From positions 1,196,799-1,260,798 of the forward strand of contig NZ_VHQG01000002.1 of assembly GCF_006517435.1 (NCBI RefSeq): a stretch of DNA of 64,000 bases, in the 5' to 3' direction. The stretch is from Schumannella soli. GTDB taxonomy: Bacteria > Actinomycetota > Actinomycetes > Actinomycetales > Microbacteriaceae. Under the pieces are notes generated by a model. The model made no database searches. It was not told the origin of the DNA and saw nothing but the letters and a program-made list of their open reading frames with translations. Below, in pieces: positions 46,862 to 58,367 of this stretch. Positions within the stretch are counted from its first letter, which is position 1, and each line of letters opens with the position of its first letter. The position numbers were made by a program, and so were the translations under genes.

Positions 46862-48405
46862 TCCCAGCCCGCCTCACGCAGGGCCGCACGGGCCTCGTCG
46901 CGCGCCGAGTACTCGGTGCGCACGCCGCGGATGTCGCGGTAGTCCTGGTGGCCGGGGCCCGCCCAGAGGATCGAGTCACCCTCCTCGGCCAGGTTCACGG
47001 CCGCACGGATGGCCGCCTCCGGCGGGCTCACCTCGAGCGTCTGCTCGGGCTGGTGCTCGGCCAGCGCCGCCCCCTCGAGCAGGGTCGCGCGGATGGAGGT
47101 CGGATCCTCGAAGCGCGGGTGGTGGTCGGTGATGACGAGGATGTCGCTGCCCTCGGCCGCGACGCGCCCCATCTCGTGACGTTTCGTGGCATCCCGGTCG
47201 CCGTCGGCGCCGAAGACCATGATCGTGCGCCCGGTCGTGAACTTGCGCACGGCGGCGAGGGTGTTCTCGAAGGCGTCGGGGCTGTGGCCGAAGTCGACGT
47301 AGACGCTGGGGCCGCGGTCGCCCGAGACGCGCTCGGTGCGTCCGGGCAGATACGCGCGGATGCCACCGTCGGCGTCGAGCGCCTGACCGATCGCCTCGAG
47401 CTCGAAGCCGGCCTCGACCAGCATGACGATCGCGAGTCCGGCGTTCGCGGCCATGTGCCAGCCGATCAGCGGAACGGACGTCTCGAGGGTGCGCCCCTCG
47501 GGTCCGGTCAGACGGAAGCCGGTGCGCTCGGCGCTCTCCTCGATGATCTCGACGCGCCACTCGGCGTCGACCTCGGGCAGTGCCGAGATGGTCGTCACCG
47601 GGATGCGCGATTCCTCGACGACGCGCGCACCCCAGGCGGTGTCGAGCGAGACGACACCGCGCTTGGCGCGGTCAGGATCGAACAGCGGGAGCTTCGCGCG
47701 GAAGTACTCCTCCATGTCGGCGTAGTCGTCGAGGTGGTCGTGGCTGAGGTTCGTGAACGCGACGACGTCGAAGACGATGCCGTCGACGCGGTTCCACGTC
47801 AGGGCCTGGGCGCTGACCTCGAGGGCGACGGCGCGCACGCCGGCCTCGCGCATGCGCGCGAGCAGCGCGTGCATCTCGCTCGCCTCAGGCGTCGTGAGGC
47901 GGCTGACGACCGTGAGGTCGCCGATATGGCGCTCGGCGGTCGAGCTGAGGCCGGTCACCAGGCCGAGCTGCTTGAGGATCCCCTCGAGGATGTACGAGGT
48001 CGAGGTCTTGCCGTTCGTGCCCGTGGTGCCGAAGATCAGCGGCGAGTCCTCGCGGGTGCGGTAGACCCAGTTCGACAGCTCACCGAGGGCCTCGCGCGGG
48101 TTCTCGACGACGATCGTCGGCAGTCCGGCGTCGGCCGAGAGCTCGGCGCCCTCCTCGTCGGTCACGATCGCGACGGCGCCGGCCGCGGCGGCGTCCGTCG
48201 CGTAGCTGGCTCCGTGCGCCTTCGCACCGCGCAGTCCGACGTAGAGGTCGCCGGGGCGCACCTCGGTCGAGCTGAGCGTGATCCCGGTGATCTCGACGCC
48301 GTCGGCCGAGCCGCGCAGGTCGAGATCGAACTCGTCGACGAGCCGCGAGAGCGGCCGCGAGGCGGGGTGCTCAGGACGGAGAACCGGAGGGATCCGAGAA
48401 CTCAC
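46858..48405 (-). CDS. murE: UDP-MurNAc-L-Ala-D-Glu ligase MurE, variant specificity motif
   Basis: MurE adds the third amino acid of the peptidoglycan stem. The 515-aa ligase has the N-terminal LSSTEVRPGDLYVGLRGAKAHG, ATP loop GTTGTNGKTSTSYIL, and central FTNLSHDHLDDYADME. The motif that selects the third residue reads DHHPR (residues 426-430), not the DNPR of meso-diaminopimelate enzymes. Microbacteriaceae often carry Lys, ornithine, diaminobutyrate or homoserine in type-B peptidoglycan, so the substrate is left open. GTG 48405 has an AAGGAAG ribosome-binding site; it lies 43 bp after ftsI. Confidence 0.95.
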   Translation of the reverse strand: MSSRIPPVLRPEHPASRPLSRLVDEFDLDLRGSADGVEITGITLSSTEVRPGDLYVGLRGAKAHGASYATDAAAAGAVAIVTDEEGAELSADAGLPTIVVENPREALGELSNWVYRTREDSPLIFGTTGTNGKTSTSYILEGILKQLGLVTGLSSTAERHIGDLTVVSRLTTPEASEMHALLARMREAGVRAVALEVSAQALTWNRVDGIVFDVVAFTNLSHDHLDDYADMEEYFRAKLPLFDPDRAKRGVVSLDTAWGARVVEESRIPVTTISALPEVDAEWRVEIIEESAERTGFRLTGPEGRTLETSVPLIGWHMAANAGLAIVMLVEAGFELEAIGQALDADGGIRAYLPGRTERVSGDRGPSVYVDFGHSPDAFENTLAAVRKFTTGRTIMVFGADGDRDATKRHEMGRVAAEGSDILVITDHHPRFEDPTSIRATLLEGAALAEHQPEQTLEVSPPEAAIRAAVNLAEEGDSILWAGPGHQDYRDIRGVRTEYSARDEARAALREAGWE

Positions 48406-48448
48406 GCTGGCTGACTTCCTTCCGATGGGGCGCCGCCGGGGTGCCCGC

Positions 48449-50254
48449 TCACCACTCGGTCGGAGTGTCGGGCGTCGCCGTGGTGGACGGCTGGACCCGG
48501 TAGGTCTTGATGACCTGCTTCATGATCGCAGCGAAAGCGGGGGCCGCTGCGGCCGAAGTCTTGATCTTAGTCGGCAGGCCGAGGGTGACGATAACCGCGT
48601 AGTTCGGATCGTCGACCTTGAGGATGCCCGCGACCGACACGATGCGGTCGCTGCCGTACTTGCCGTCGGCGCCGCCCACCTGAGCGGTTCCCGACTTGGC
48701 GGCGACGCGGTAGCCGGGGATGCCGATCGTCTTCGAGAGCGGGCCCTTCGAGGCGACCGTCTCCATGGCCAGCAGCGTCTGCTGGGCGGCGTAGTCGCTG
48801 ACCACGCGGGTGGGAGTGGTGCTCGGCACGTCGGTGACCGTGGCGTCCGGGTGCTGGCAGCCCTCGACGAGGCTGAGCGGCACCGTGACCCCGTTGTTGC
48901 CGAGCGTCTGGTAGAGGCTCGCCATCTGAGCCGAGGTCACGCTGATCGCCTGGCCGAACTGCTGCGCCTTGTTCGAGATCGCGTCGAGTCCGACCGGGTT
49001 CTGCACGGTGCCCGACTCCTCGCCGAGGAAGCCGACGCCGGTCTTCGTGCCGAAGCCGAACTTCTTCAGGTAGGCGGTGCGCTGCGCGAGCGGCAGCTTC
49101 TCGCTGATCATGGAGACGCCCACGTTCGACGACTGCTCGATGATGCCGGCGACGGTCCAGTGCATGTCGCCGTGGGCGAAGACGTCGCCGATCTTCGAAC
49201 CGGCGGGCAGACCGTTCGTGTACCAGCCCGGCACCGTGTACTTGTCGGTGATCTGCAGCACCCCCGCGTCGATGAGCGACGCGACCGTGGCAGGCTTCAT
49301 GATCGAGCCGGGCTCGTAGGGCGCCGTGAAGAAGCGCGAGCCGCTCGACTCGGCCGGAACCGAGTTGAGGTCGTTGGGGTCGATGCTCGGGTAGTCCGCC
49401 GCAACGAGCAGCTTGCCCGTGCGGGTGTCGACGACGGCGGCCGTCGCCCACTGCGCGCCCATGGCCTGCGCCTGCGCGGCGATCGTCTGCTGCGCGAAGT
49501 ACTGCAGGTCGGAGTCGATCGTGAGCTTGAGCGTGCCGCCGTCGACCGCCTGCTTGGTCGTGATCGTGCTGCCGGGCATCCGCACCCCGTCGCGACTGAC
49601 CTCGTAGGTCTGGCTGCCGTCGGTGCCCTGCAGGCAGCTGTCGTAGGAGCGCTCGAGCCCCGCGAGGGGGCCGTCGGTGCCGAGGAAGCCGACGAGGTTG
49701 CCCGCGACGGCCCCGTTCGGATAGGTGCGTGCCGGGTGCGGCTTGTCCCACACCCACGGGATGTTCAGCGCCTTGACCTTGTTGAAGACGTCGAGCTTCA
49801 CGCCCTTCACCAGGTAGGCGAAGTTCGACGTGGGGTCCTTGCTCAGCGCGTCGTACAGCTCGTTCGTGTCCGAGCCGGTGATCTCGGCGATCTCGCCGAG
49901 CGCCTCCATGACCGACACGTGCTCCTTCGTGACGGTGCCGTCCTTCGCCTTCTTGGAGCGGGTGAAGCCGTCGACGACGACGTCCTTCGGCGAGGCGGTG
50001 ATGTCCCAGCGCTCGACGCTGTCGGCCAGCACGACCCCGTTGGCGTCGACGATCGATCCGCGCGTGCCCCAGACCGTGGTCTCGGCGGTCTGCTTGCTCG
50101 CCGAGGCCTTGTTCAGCTCGGCGGCGCGCACGACCTGGAAGTCGAACAGTCGCACCCCGAAGACGGCGACGATCGCGAAGACGACGATCAGCGCGACGGC
50201 GTGCCGTCGACGAGCGCTGCGGCTCTGCTGACTGCGACGGTGGTGGCTGCGCAC
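48449..50254 (-). CDS. ftsI: Septal peptidoglycan transpeptidase FtsI (PBP3)
   Basis: FtsI is the class B penicillin-binding protein that cross-links septal wall, working with FtsW. The 601-aa protein has a short basic cytoplasmic tail, one membrane helix (~17-37), the pedestal dimerisation domain with RGSIVDANGVVLADSV, and the transpeptidase domain with the three active-site motifs: SxxK in PGSIMKPAT, SxN in SSNVG, and KSGTAQ. The C-terminus ends ~20 residues after the last strand (PSTTATPDTPTEW). It starts at GTG 50254, 31 bp after ftsL, with GGGAG as ribosome-binding site. Confidence 0.97.
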   Translation of the reverse strand: MRSHHRRSQQSRSARRRHAVALIVVFAIVAVFGVRLFDFQVVRAAELNKASASKQTAETTVWGTRGSIVDANGVVLADSVERWDITASPKDVVVDGFTRSKKAKDGTVTKEHVSVMEALGEIAEITGSDTNELYDALSKDPTSNFAYLVKGVKLDVFNKVKALNIPWVWDKPHPARTYPNGAVAGNLVGFLGTDGPLAGLERSYDSCLQGTDGSQTYEVSRDGVRMPGSTITTKQAVDGGTLKLTIDSDLQYFAQQTIAAQAQAMGAQWATAAVVDTRTGKLLVAADYPSIDPNDLNSVPAESSGSRFFTAPYEPGSIMKPATVASLIDAGVLQITDKYTVPGWYTNGLPAGSKIGDVFAHGDMHWTVAGIIEQSSNVGVSMISEKLPLAQRTAYLKKFGFGTKTGVGFLGEESGTVQNPVGLDAISNKAQQFGQAISVTSAQMASLYQTLGNNGVTVPLSLVEGCQHPDATVTDVPSTTPTRVVSDYAAQQTLLAMETVASKGPLSKTIGIPGYRVAAKSGTAQVGGADGKYGSDRIVSVAGILKVDDPNYAVIVTLGLPTKIKTSAAAAPAFAAIMKQVIKTYRVQPSTTATPDTPTEW

Positions 50255-50285
50255 GCTGCTCCCTGGTTGCGGATCGGTCTGATGG

Positions 50286-50954
50286 TCAGCGGGTGGTCGG
50301 AGCCGGGATGACGTTCTCTGCCCCGGACGCTACGTCGCCGCTCCCGGTGCCGGTGCCCGACGCGCCGGAGTCGGGGTCGCCCCCGGTCGTGACGCTGCCG
50401 TCGAAGCCCTGGGTGGGGTCCTCGCTCTGCTGCCCCGCGGCGGCCGCGTCGGCCGCCGCGCGCGCCGCGGCGATCGCGGCGGGGTCGACCTTCGTCGATC
50501 CGGTGAGCAGGGAGTTGCCGATGAGGTTGCCGCCGCCGGTGATGCTGCCGCCGTCCGGCGTGGCGGTTCCGCTCACCCGGCCGCTCGCGACATCCAGGAA
50601 CACCGGGTTGCCGCTCGCGACCATGCCGAGGGCTTCGGCGTTCTGGGTGAGGTTCTGCGTCGAGCCGAGCACCTCGAGCTTCTCGTTCAGCGCCTTGCGC
50701 TCCTGACCGAGCTGGTTCTGCTTCGTCTGCAGCGAGGCGATCTGGTAGGCGCCGTCGGCGGTCACGATGCTCATGAGCAGCTGCGCGATGAGGATGACGC
50801 CGATCCCGGCGATCACCGCGAGCGCGTAGACGACGCGGGGCCGCGCCCGCTTCTGCGCGCGCGAGGGTGCGATCTCGAGGTGCGGGCGCTGCTCCCGCTG
50901 CTCCTCACCGGAGCGTTCGCGCGGACGAGCGGCCGCGACTGCCAGGTTGCTCAT
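50286..50954 (-). CDS. ftsL: FtsL-like septum protein with long C-terminal extension
   Basis: By position (between rsmH and ftsI) and architecture this is the FtsL-type divisome protein. The 222-aa protein has a basic cytoplasmic tail (~40 residues), one membrane helix ([23 protein letters not shown], ~41-63), and a Leu-zipper-like coiled coil ([27 protein letters not shown]). Unlike E. coli FtsL (121 aa) it continues for ~110 more residues that are Gly/Ala/Ser/Asp-rich and probably disordered outside the membrane. Sequence identity to FtsL is low, as always in this family, so the name rests on context. Its ATG overlaps the rsmH stop (ATGA). Confidence 0.82.
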   Translation of the reverse strand: MSNLAVAAARPRERSGEEQREQRPHLEIAPSRAQKRARPRVVYALAVIAGIGVILIAQLLMSIVTADGAYQIASLQTKQNQLGQERKALNEKLEVLGSTQNLTQNAEALGMVASGNPVFLDVASGRVSGTATPDGGSITGGGNLIGNSLLTGSTKVDPAAIAAARAAADAAAAGQQSEDPTQGFDGSVTTGGDPDSGASGTGTGSGDVASGAENVIPAPTTR

Positions 50955-51910
50955 GCCGACTCCGTGATCCGCTCTGCTGCGCGCAGCCGCACGGACGCGG
51001 CTCGCGGGTTGATGTCCTTCTCGTCGTCGCTCGCCAGCTCGGCTCCGCGCACGAGCAGCCGGAACTGCGGCCGATGCTCGGGCAGCTCCACCGGCAGGCC
51101 GCGCGGGGCGGTCGAGGTGGTGCGGGCGGTGAACTCGCGCTTCACGATGCGGTCCTCGAGCGAGTGGTAGGCGAGCACGACCATGCGCCCGCCCGGCTCG
51201 AGGGCGTCGAGTCCGGCGGGGATCGCCTGCTCCACGCCGTCGAGCTCGCCGTTGACCTCGATGCGCAGCGCCTGGAAGACCCGCTTGGCCGGGTGGCCGC
51301 TGCGCTCGCGCTGCACCGCCGCCGGTGTCGCGTCGATGAGCAGCTGCACGAGCTCGGCCGAGGTCGTCAGCGGCGACTGCTGGCGACGCTCGACGATGCG
51401 GCGGGCGTAGCGCGACGCGAGCTTCTCCTCGCCGTACTGCTGGAAGATGCGGCGCAGCGCGCCCTCGTCGTACTCGGCGAGCACCTTCTCGGCCGTCAGC
51501 TCGGCGGTGGAGTCCATGCGCATGTCGAGCGGGGCGTCCTGCGAGTAGGCGAAGCCGCGCTCGGCGCGGTCGAGCTGCATCGACGAGACGCCGAGATCGA
51601 AGAGGAAGCCGGACACCTTCTCGATCCCGAGCGAGTCGAGGGCGTCGCGCAGGTGGTGGTACTCGGTGTGGACGAGGTCGAGACGGTCGGAGAACCGGGC
51701 GAGGCGCTCCCCCGCGAGGCGCTGGGCCTCGGTATCGCGGTCGAGTCCCACCAGGTGCAGCTTCGGGAAGCGCTCGAGGAAGGCCTCGGCGTGACCGCCG
51801 AGGCCGAGGGTCGCGTCGACGAGCACCGCGCCGTCGTGGTCGAGGGCCGGCGCGAGCAGCTCGATGCAGCGCTCGAGCAGGACGGGGATGTGGATCTGGT
51901 CGTGTGCCAT
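50951..51910 (-). CDS. rsmH: 16S rRNA m4C1402 methyltransferase RsmH (MraW)
   Basis: RsmH methylates N4 of C1402 in the 16S rRNA P site. The 319-aa protein begins [16 protein letters not shown], with the SAM-binding motif [62 protein letters not shown] (cited as residues ~101-133), and the C-terminal [16 protein letters not shown]. It is the second gene of the dcw run, after mraZ; a nested inverted repeat lies between the two. Confidence 0.96.
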   Translation of the reverse strand: MAHDQIHIPVLLERCIELLAPALDHDGAVLVDATLGLGGHAEAFLERFPKLHLVGLDRDTEAQRLAGERLARFSDRLDLVHTEYHHLRDALDSLGIEKVSGFLFDLGVSSMQLDRAERGFAYSQDAPLDMRMDSTAELTAEKVLAEYDEGALRRIFQQYGEEKLASRYARRIVERRQQSPLTTSAELVQLLIDATPAAVQRERSGHPAKRVFQALRIEVNGELDGVEQAIPAGLDALEPGGRMVVLAYHSLEDRIVKREFTARTTSTAPRGLPVELPEHRPQFRLLVRGAELASDDEKDINPRAASVRLRAAERITESA

Positions 51911-51928
51911 GAGATCTCGGGCGGTGAT

Positions 51929-52009
51929 CCTCGGGCCTGATCCCCATCCGCTGCCGCCTGCCCCCGGGGAAGTTGGGGCAGGGAGCGCGGCTGAGGGTCG
52001 GGCCCGAGG
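51929..52009 (-). repeat. Nested inverted repeats between mraZ and rsmH
   Basis: The outer arms CCTCGGGCC (51929-51937) and GGCCCGAGG (52001-52009) enclose the inner arms CCTGCCCC (51957-51964) and GGGGCAGG (51975-51982). Both pairs are perfect. The structure could attenuate or process the mraZ-rsmH transcript. Confidence 0.4.
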
Positions 52010-52014
52010 AGCAG

Positions 52015-52446
52015 CTAGAACAGCCCGGGGATCACCTCCTCGTCGGCGTCGGCGAACGCGGCCTCGGTGGCGGCGGTGTAGTCGTTCCAGGCGCTGGTGC
52101 TCCAGATCTCGGCGCGACCGCCGGCGCCGATGACGGTGAGGTCGCGGTCGAGGCCCGCGTAGTCGCGCAGCAGGGGCGGGATCGTGATGCGGCGCTGCTT
52201 GTCGGGGATCTCCTGGCTGGCGCCGGAGAGGAAGAGGCGCAGGAAGTCGCGAGTGCGCTTGCTGCCGGTCGAGGCCTGACGCATCTGCTCGTGCACGTTC
52301 TCGAACTCGCGCTGGCTGTACATGAAGACGGCGCGCTCCTGGCCGCGGGTCAGCACGACGCCGCCCGAGAACTCATCCCAGAACTTGGCGGGCAGGATGA
52401 TCCGCCCTTTGTCGTCGAGCTTGGGTGCGAACGTGCCGAGCAGCAT
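52015..52446 (-). CDS. mraZ: Transcriptional regulator MraZ
   Basis: MraZ is the SpoVT/AbrB-like regulator that heads the dcw cluster and represses it by binding repeats upstream of itself. The 143-aa protein has the two swapped AbrB-type half domains: [25 protein letters not shown] (residues 2-26, N-terminal copy) and [18 protein letters not shown] (C-terminal copy), each with the DxKGR/DxQRR signature. The ATG start has a GAGAGGGGGAC ribosome-binding region. Three phased GTGGAG boxes lie in its own promoter. Confidence 0.97.
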   Translation of the reverse strand: MLLGTFAPKLDDKGRIILPAKFWDEFSGGVVLTRGQERAVFMYSQREFENVHEQMRQASTGSKRTRDFLRLFLSGASQEIPDKQRRITIPPLLRDYAGLDRDLTVIGAGGRAEIWSTSAWNDYTAATEAAFADADEEVIPGLF

Positions 52447-52481
52447 GTCGTCCCCCTCTCGCGCCGGCCTGCTCCGAGTTC

Positions 52482-52516
52482 CTCCACTTTACTCCACAGA
52501 TCTCCCCAAACAAGCG
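52482..52516 (-). promoter_or_regulatory. mraZ promoter with three phased MraZ-type boxes
   Basis: On the minus strand, GGGGAG, GTGGAG and GTGGAG repeat with an exact 10-bp period (plus-strand starts 52502, 52492, 52482). They overlap a -35-like TTGTTT, a 16-bp spacer and a TAAAGT -10. The spacing and the GTGG core match known MraZ operators (direct TGGGN/GTGG repeats one helical turn apart), so autoregulation of the dcw cluster is likely. Confidence 0.75.
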
Positions 52517-52718
52517 GAACTTGCGCCGCGACACTCCCCCGTTCGCGGCTCACGCCCATGTTTTCAGGGCTAGCACGCAGTGGTGGGATGTGGAGGAGAT
52601 TTCACACGATCAGGCCGCGTTCATCCACGCGCAGCGGAGATCGCCATCACGCACCGGCCGCGATCGCCACGTCGTGGCCCGTCGGCTCCCCGGAATCCCG
52701 GCGGGGGCGCACGAAAAA

Positions 52719-52742
52719 GAGGCCGACCCGAAGGTCGGCCTC
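52719..52742 (-). terminator. Rho-independent terminator of the DUF3040 gene
   Basis: A perfect 10-bp stem (GAGGCCGACC / GGTCGGCCTC) with a CGAA loop is followed on the minus strand by TCTTTTTC. It is the only hairpin in this window with a clear U-tract. Confidence 0.9.
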
Positions 52743-52772
52743 GTGAGGTGGGAGGGAAGTGGAGGAGGCGGG

Positions 52773-53135
52773 TTACGCGTCCCGGTCGCCGTCACGGCGG
52801 TGCTCGAAGCGCTCGCCCAGATCGTGCAGCAGACCGCTGTCGCGGACGGGACGCGGAGACGAGTGGCGCAGGAACCGCTTCGGCGGCGAGATCGCGAAGA
52901 GCGCCCCGCCGAACATGAGAGCGAAGCCCACGGCCCCGATGATCGGCTGACGCAGGGCGACGCCCACGACGAGAAGCCCGATGCCGATGACAGCGGCGAT
53001 CACGCCGAGGGCGATGATCGCGACACCCGGTCGCGAGCGCCCCGAGCCGACCGTCGCCACGAAGTCGGCGTCGTTCTGGTAGAGGTTGCGCTCCATCTCG
53101 TCGAGGAGTCGCTGCTCCTGCTCGGACAGTGGCAT
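52773..53135 (-). CDS. DUF3040 membrane protein
   Basis: A 120-aa actinobacteria-specific protein of unknown function, corresponding to the DUF3040 gene found beside mraZ in many actinobacteria. Seen: the family signature MPLSEQEQRLLDEMERNLY followed by a short polar region (DADFVATVGS), then two membrane helices (VAIIALGVIAAVIGIGLLVVG and IIGAVGFALMFGGALF), and a basic/acidic tail. The true start is ATG 53135 (MPLSEQEQ) with AAAGG 8 nt upstream; nine extra codons upstream are possible but not conserved in such proteins. It has its own promoter (TAGAAT) and terminator, so it is monocistronic. Confidence 0.9.
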   Translation of the reverse strand: MPLSEQEQRLLDEMERNLYQNDADFVATVGSGRSRPGVAIIALGVIAAVIGIGLLVVGVALRQPIIGAVGFALMFGGALFAISPPKRFLRHSSPRPVRDSGLLHDLGERFEHRRDGDRDA

Positions 53136-53192
53136 CTCGGTCGCCTTTCGTCGGGCCCACAACCGGCTCGCCGGCGTGCGTGTCGGAGCCTC

Positions 53193-53220
53193 ATTCTAGG
53201 CTCGCGACCCCGGGTAGGCT
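53193..53220. promoter_or_regulatory. Divergent -10 elements of DUF3040 and the polyprenyl synthase
   Basis: TAGAAT on the minus strand (53193-53198) serves DUF3040 with a ~55-nt leader. TAGGCT on the plus strand (53215-53220) ends exactly 6 nt before GTG 53227 of the polyprenyl synthase. Confidence 0.6.
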
Positions 53221-53226
53221 AGGCGA

Positions 53227-54345
53227 GTGGCTGGGAGTTTGCGCTTTGTCGATCTCGTGCAGAACCGGCTCGACGATCTGCTCGCCGATCGGGGTTCGGC
53301 GCTCACGCGCATCTCGCCCGATCTCGACGATCTGAGCCTCGTCGCCCGCGACCTGCTCGCCGGGGGAAAGCGCTTCCGCGCCCTCTTCTGCTACTGGGGC
53401 TGGCAGGCCGTCGCCGGGCGCGAGCGCGAGACCGATCTGCTCCCCGACGCCGAGGACTCGCTCGACCTCGGCCCCATCACCGCCGCCTCCGCCGCGCTCG
53501 AGATCTTCCACGCCGCCGCGCTCGTGCACGACGACATCATGGACAACTCCGACCTGCGCCGCGGGCGCCCCTCCACGCATCGCCGGCTCGAGGCCCTGCA
53601 TCGCGAGCGCGGGCTGCGCGGCGACGCCGAGCGCTACGGGATGTCGGGCGCACTGCTGCTCGGCGACCTCCTCCTCGGCTGGAGCGACGAGCTGCTCGAC
53701 CTGGGTCTGCGCGAGGTGCCGCTCGAGCAGGCGCGGGCGACCCGCGACGAGTTCGCGGTCATGCGCACCGAGGTCACCGCCGGACAGTACCTCGACATCC
53801 TCGAGGAGTCGTCGTGGCACCGGCACGGCGACGAGGAGCAGCTGCGCCGAGCTCAACGGGTGGTGCTCTACAAGTCGGCCAAGTACAGCGTCGAGGCGCC
53901 GCTCGTGATCGGCGCGGCGATCGCGGGTGCGGACGCCGACCAGATCGACGCACTGCGCGGCTTCGGGGTGCCGCTCGGCATCGCCTTCCAGCTGCGCGAC
54001 GACCTGCTCGGGGTGTTCGGCGATCCCGAGGTCACCGGCAAGCCCTCGGGTGACGACCTGCGCGAGGGCAAGCGCACCGTGCTCATCGCGCTCGCGCGCG
54101 AGTCCCTGTCCGGTTCGGCCCGCAACCTGCTCGACGAGCTGCTGGGCGATCCCGACCTCGACGACGATCAGATCCGGATGCTGCAGTCGACGATCCGCGC
54201 GAGCGGCGCGGTCGATCGCCTCGAGGGCATGATCGGCCGCGAGGTCGAGCGCGCGACGTCAGCGCTCGACGGCGCCCCGCTCACCCGATCGGCGCGAGCC
54301 GAGCTGCTGCGTCTCGCCGACGCGGTGACCCGCCGCGAGGCCTGA
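53227..54345 (+). CDS. idsA: Polyprenyl (geranylgeranyl-type) diphosphate synthase
   Basis: A 372-aa trans-isoprenyl diphosphate synthase that builds linear C15-C20 or longer prenyl diphosphates from IPP. Seen: LLAGGKRFRALFCYWG, the first Asp-rich motif DDIMD (residues 102-106) with RRGRPSTHRR, GDLLLGWSDELL, and the second motif RDDLLGVFGDPEVTGKPSGDDLREGKRT (cited in part). It is most like actinobacterial IdsA/GrcC enzymes. Product length depends on residues before the first DDxxD (here LEIFHAAALVH); I cannot fix it by eye. Possible uses are menaquinone side chains for the respiratory chain above, carotenoids or bactoprenol. The GTG start is set by TAGGCT. Confidence 0.92.
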   Translation: MAGSLRFVDLVQNRLDDLLADRGSALTRISPDLDDLSLVARDLLAGGKRFRALFCYWGWQAVAGRERETDLLPDAEDSLDLGPITAASAALEIFHAAALVHDDIMDNSDLRRGRPSTHRRLEALHRERGLRGDAERYGMSGALLLGDLLLGWSDELLDLGLREVPLEQARATRDEFAVMRTEVTAGQYLDILEESSWHRHGDEEQLRRAQRVVLYKSAKYSVEAPLVIGAAIAGADADQIDALRGFGVPLGIAFQLRDDLLGVFGDPEVTGKPSGDDLREGKRTVLIALARESLSGSARNLLDELLGDPDLDDDQIRMLQSTIRASGAVDRLEGMIGREVERATSALDGAPLTRSARAELLRLADAVTRREA

Positions 54346-54414
54346 GCCGCGCTCGATGGGCGCGAGCCACGGCGCGAGCCGCGGTTCGACAGTCGCCGCG
54401 CGCCGCCGATGCGA

Positions 54415-54753
54415 TCAGGCGAGCGCCTGAGCCACCCGGCGCACCTCGGCCTTGCGACCGGCGAGCAGGGCGTCGATCGGCGAGACGCCGAGGCTGTCCT
54501 CGGGCGCGAGCAGCCAGTCGATCGCCTCGTCGTCGTCGAAGCCGATGTCCGACAGCAGCGTGGCGGTGCCGCGCAGCTCGCTGAGCGGCTCGCCCTCGCG
54601 CACGAAGACGGCGGGCACGCGGAGGATGCCGTCGCGGCGCGTGCCGAGCAGCACGCGCTCCTCGATCAGACGTCGCACCCGGCCCTGCGGGATGCCGAGG
54701 ATCTCGACGAGATCGGGCACGGTCAGCCAGGCGGTCGCAGAGGTGTCGCTCAC
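54415..54753 (-). CDS. Rv2175c-family DNA-binding protein
   Basis: A 112-aa member of the Rv2175c family: a small winged-helix DNA-binding domain (AWLTVPDLVEILGIPQGRVRRLIEERVLLGTRRDG) followed by the family-specific C-terminal domain (GFDDDEAIDWLLAPEDSLGVSPIDAL). In M. tuberculosis the homologue is phosphorylated by PknL, encoded next to it. Here the PASTA kinase is two genes away, which keeps that possible partnership. Regulated genes are unknown. GTG 54753 is preceded at 6 nt by GAGAGT, a weaker -10. It is divergent from the LysM hydrolase and convergent with the polyprenyl synthase. Confidence 0.9.
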   Translation of the reverse strand: MSDTSATAWLTVPDLVEILGIPQGRVRRLIEERVLLGTRRDGILRVPAVFVREGEPLSELRGTATLLSDIGFDDDEAIDWLLAPEDSLGVSPIDALLAGRKAEVRRVAQALA

Positions 54754-54810
54754 CGCACCACTCTCGCACCTCTCGTCTGGCCGCGCGGACCGGGTCGGGC
54801 CGGGGCGCGA

Positions 54811-54876
54811 GTCACATGAATCACATCAGTCACATCCACCACTCTGATTGACTCTGTGTGACATCTGTGTCAGCGT
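54811..54876 (+). promoter_or_regulatory. Upstream region of LysM hydrolase gene with three GTCACAT-type repeats
   Basis: Three direct repeats with an exact 9-bp period, GTCACATGA (54811), ATCACATCA (54820) and GTCACATCC (54829), precede a TTGACT -35 (54848-54853). A 17-bp spacer and a CAGCGT -10 (54871-54876) follow. The GTCACA core and tandem spacing resemble MtrA response-regulator sites, and cell-wall hydrolase genes are known MtrA targets. TGTGACA and TGTGTCA motifs overlap the spacer. Confidence 0.55.
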
Positions 54877-54944
54877 GAACCGATGCGCGCTCGGCGCGCG
54901 AGAAGGCCGAATCACCGCCCTCGGGGGTGGGAACGGGGTGACTG

Positions 54945-56273
<1,329 letters not shown>

Positions 56274-56322
56274 ACCGGATGAGCGCCCCGCGTTGCACGA
56301 GAGCGTTCAGGATGCCCCCGCC

Positions 56323-56328
56323 TACACT
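56323..56328 (+). promoter_or_regulatory. -10 element of the PASTA kinase gene (leaderless type)
   Basis: TACACT ends exactly 6 nt before GTG 56335. Confidence 0.6.
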
Positions 56329-56334
56329 CGGGGT

Positions 56335-58332
<1,998 letters not shown>

Positions 58333-58367
58333 TCCGCGCAGCCGGCGCGACGACACCGACCGGCAGA

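Larger units (their letters stand above)
52447..52772. other. 326-bp intergenic region between mraZ and DUF3040
   Basis: It holds the mraZ promoter and boxes at its left end and the DUF3040 terminator at its right. Between them (about 52517-52708) I see no gene; small frames in this stretch are Arg/Pro-rich shadows. A TGGGATGTGGAGG stretch near 52581 on the plus strand recalls the MraZ core but is not 10-bp phased. Confidence 0.6.

Noticed and set aside
52580-52918. Small plus-strand frame in the mraZ/DUF3040 gap
   Set aside because: It runs antisense through the DUF3040 terminator and gene, with Arg/Pro-rich translation and no ribosome-binding site.
56293-56334. A TTG start 14 codons upstream for the PASTA kinase
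   Set aside because: It precedes the TACACT -10 that sits exactly 6 nt before GTG 56335, and the extra residues are not like the family's N-terminus.
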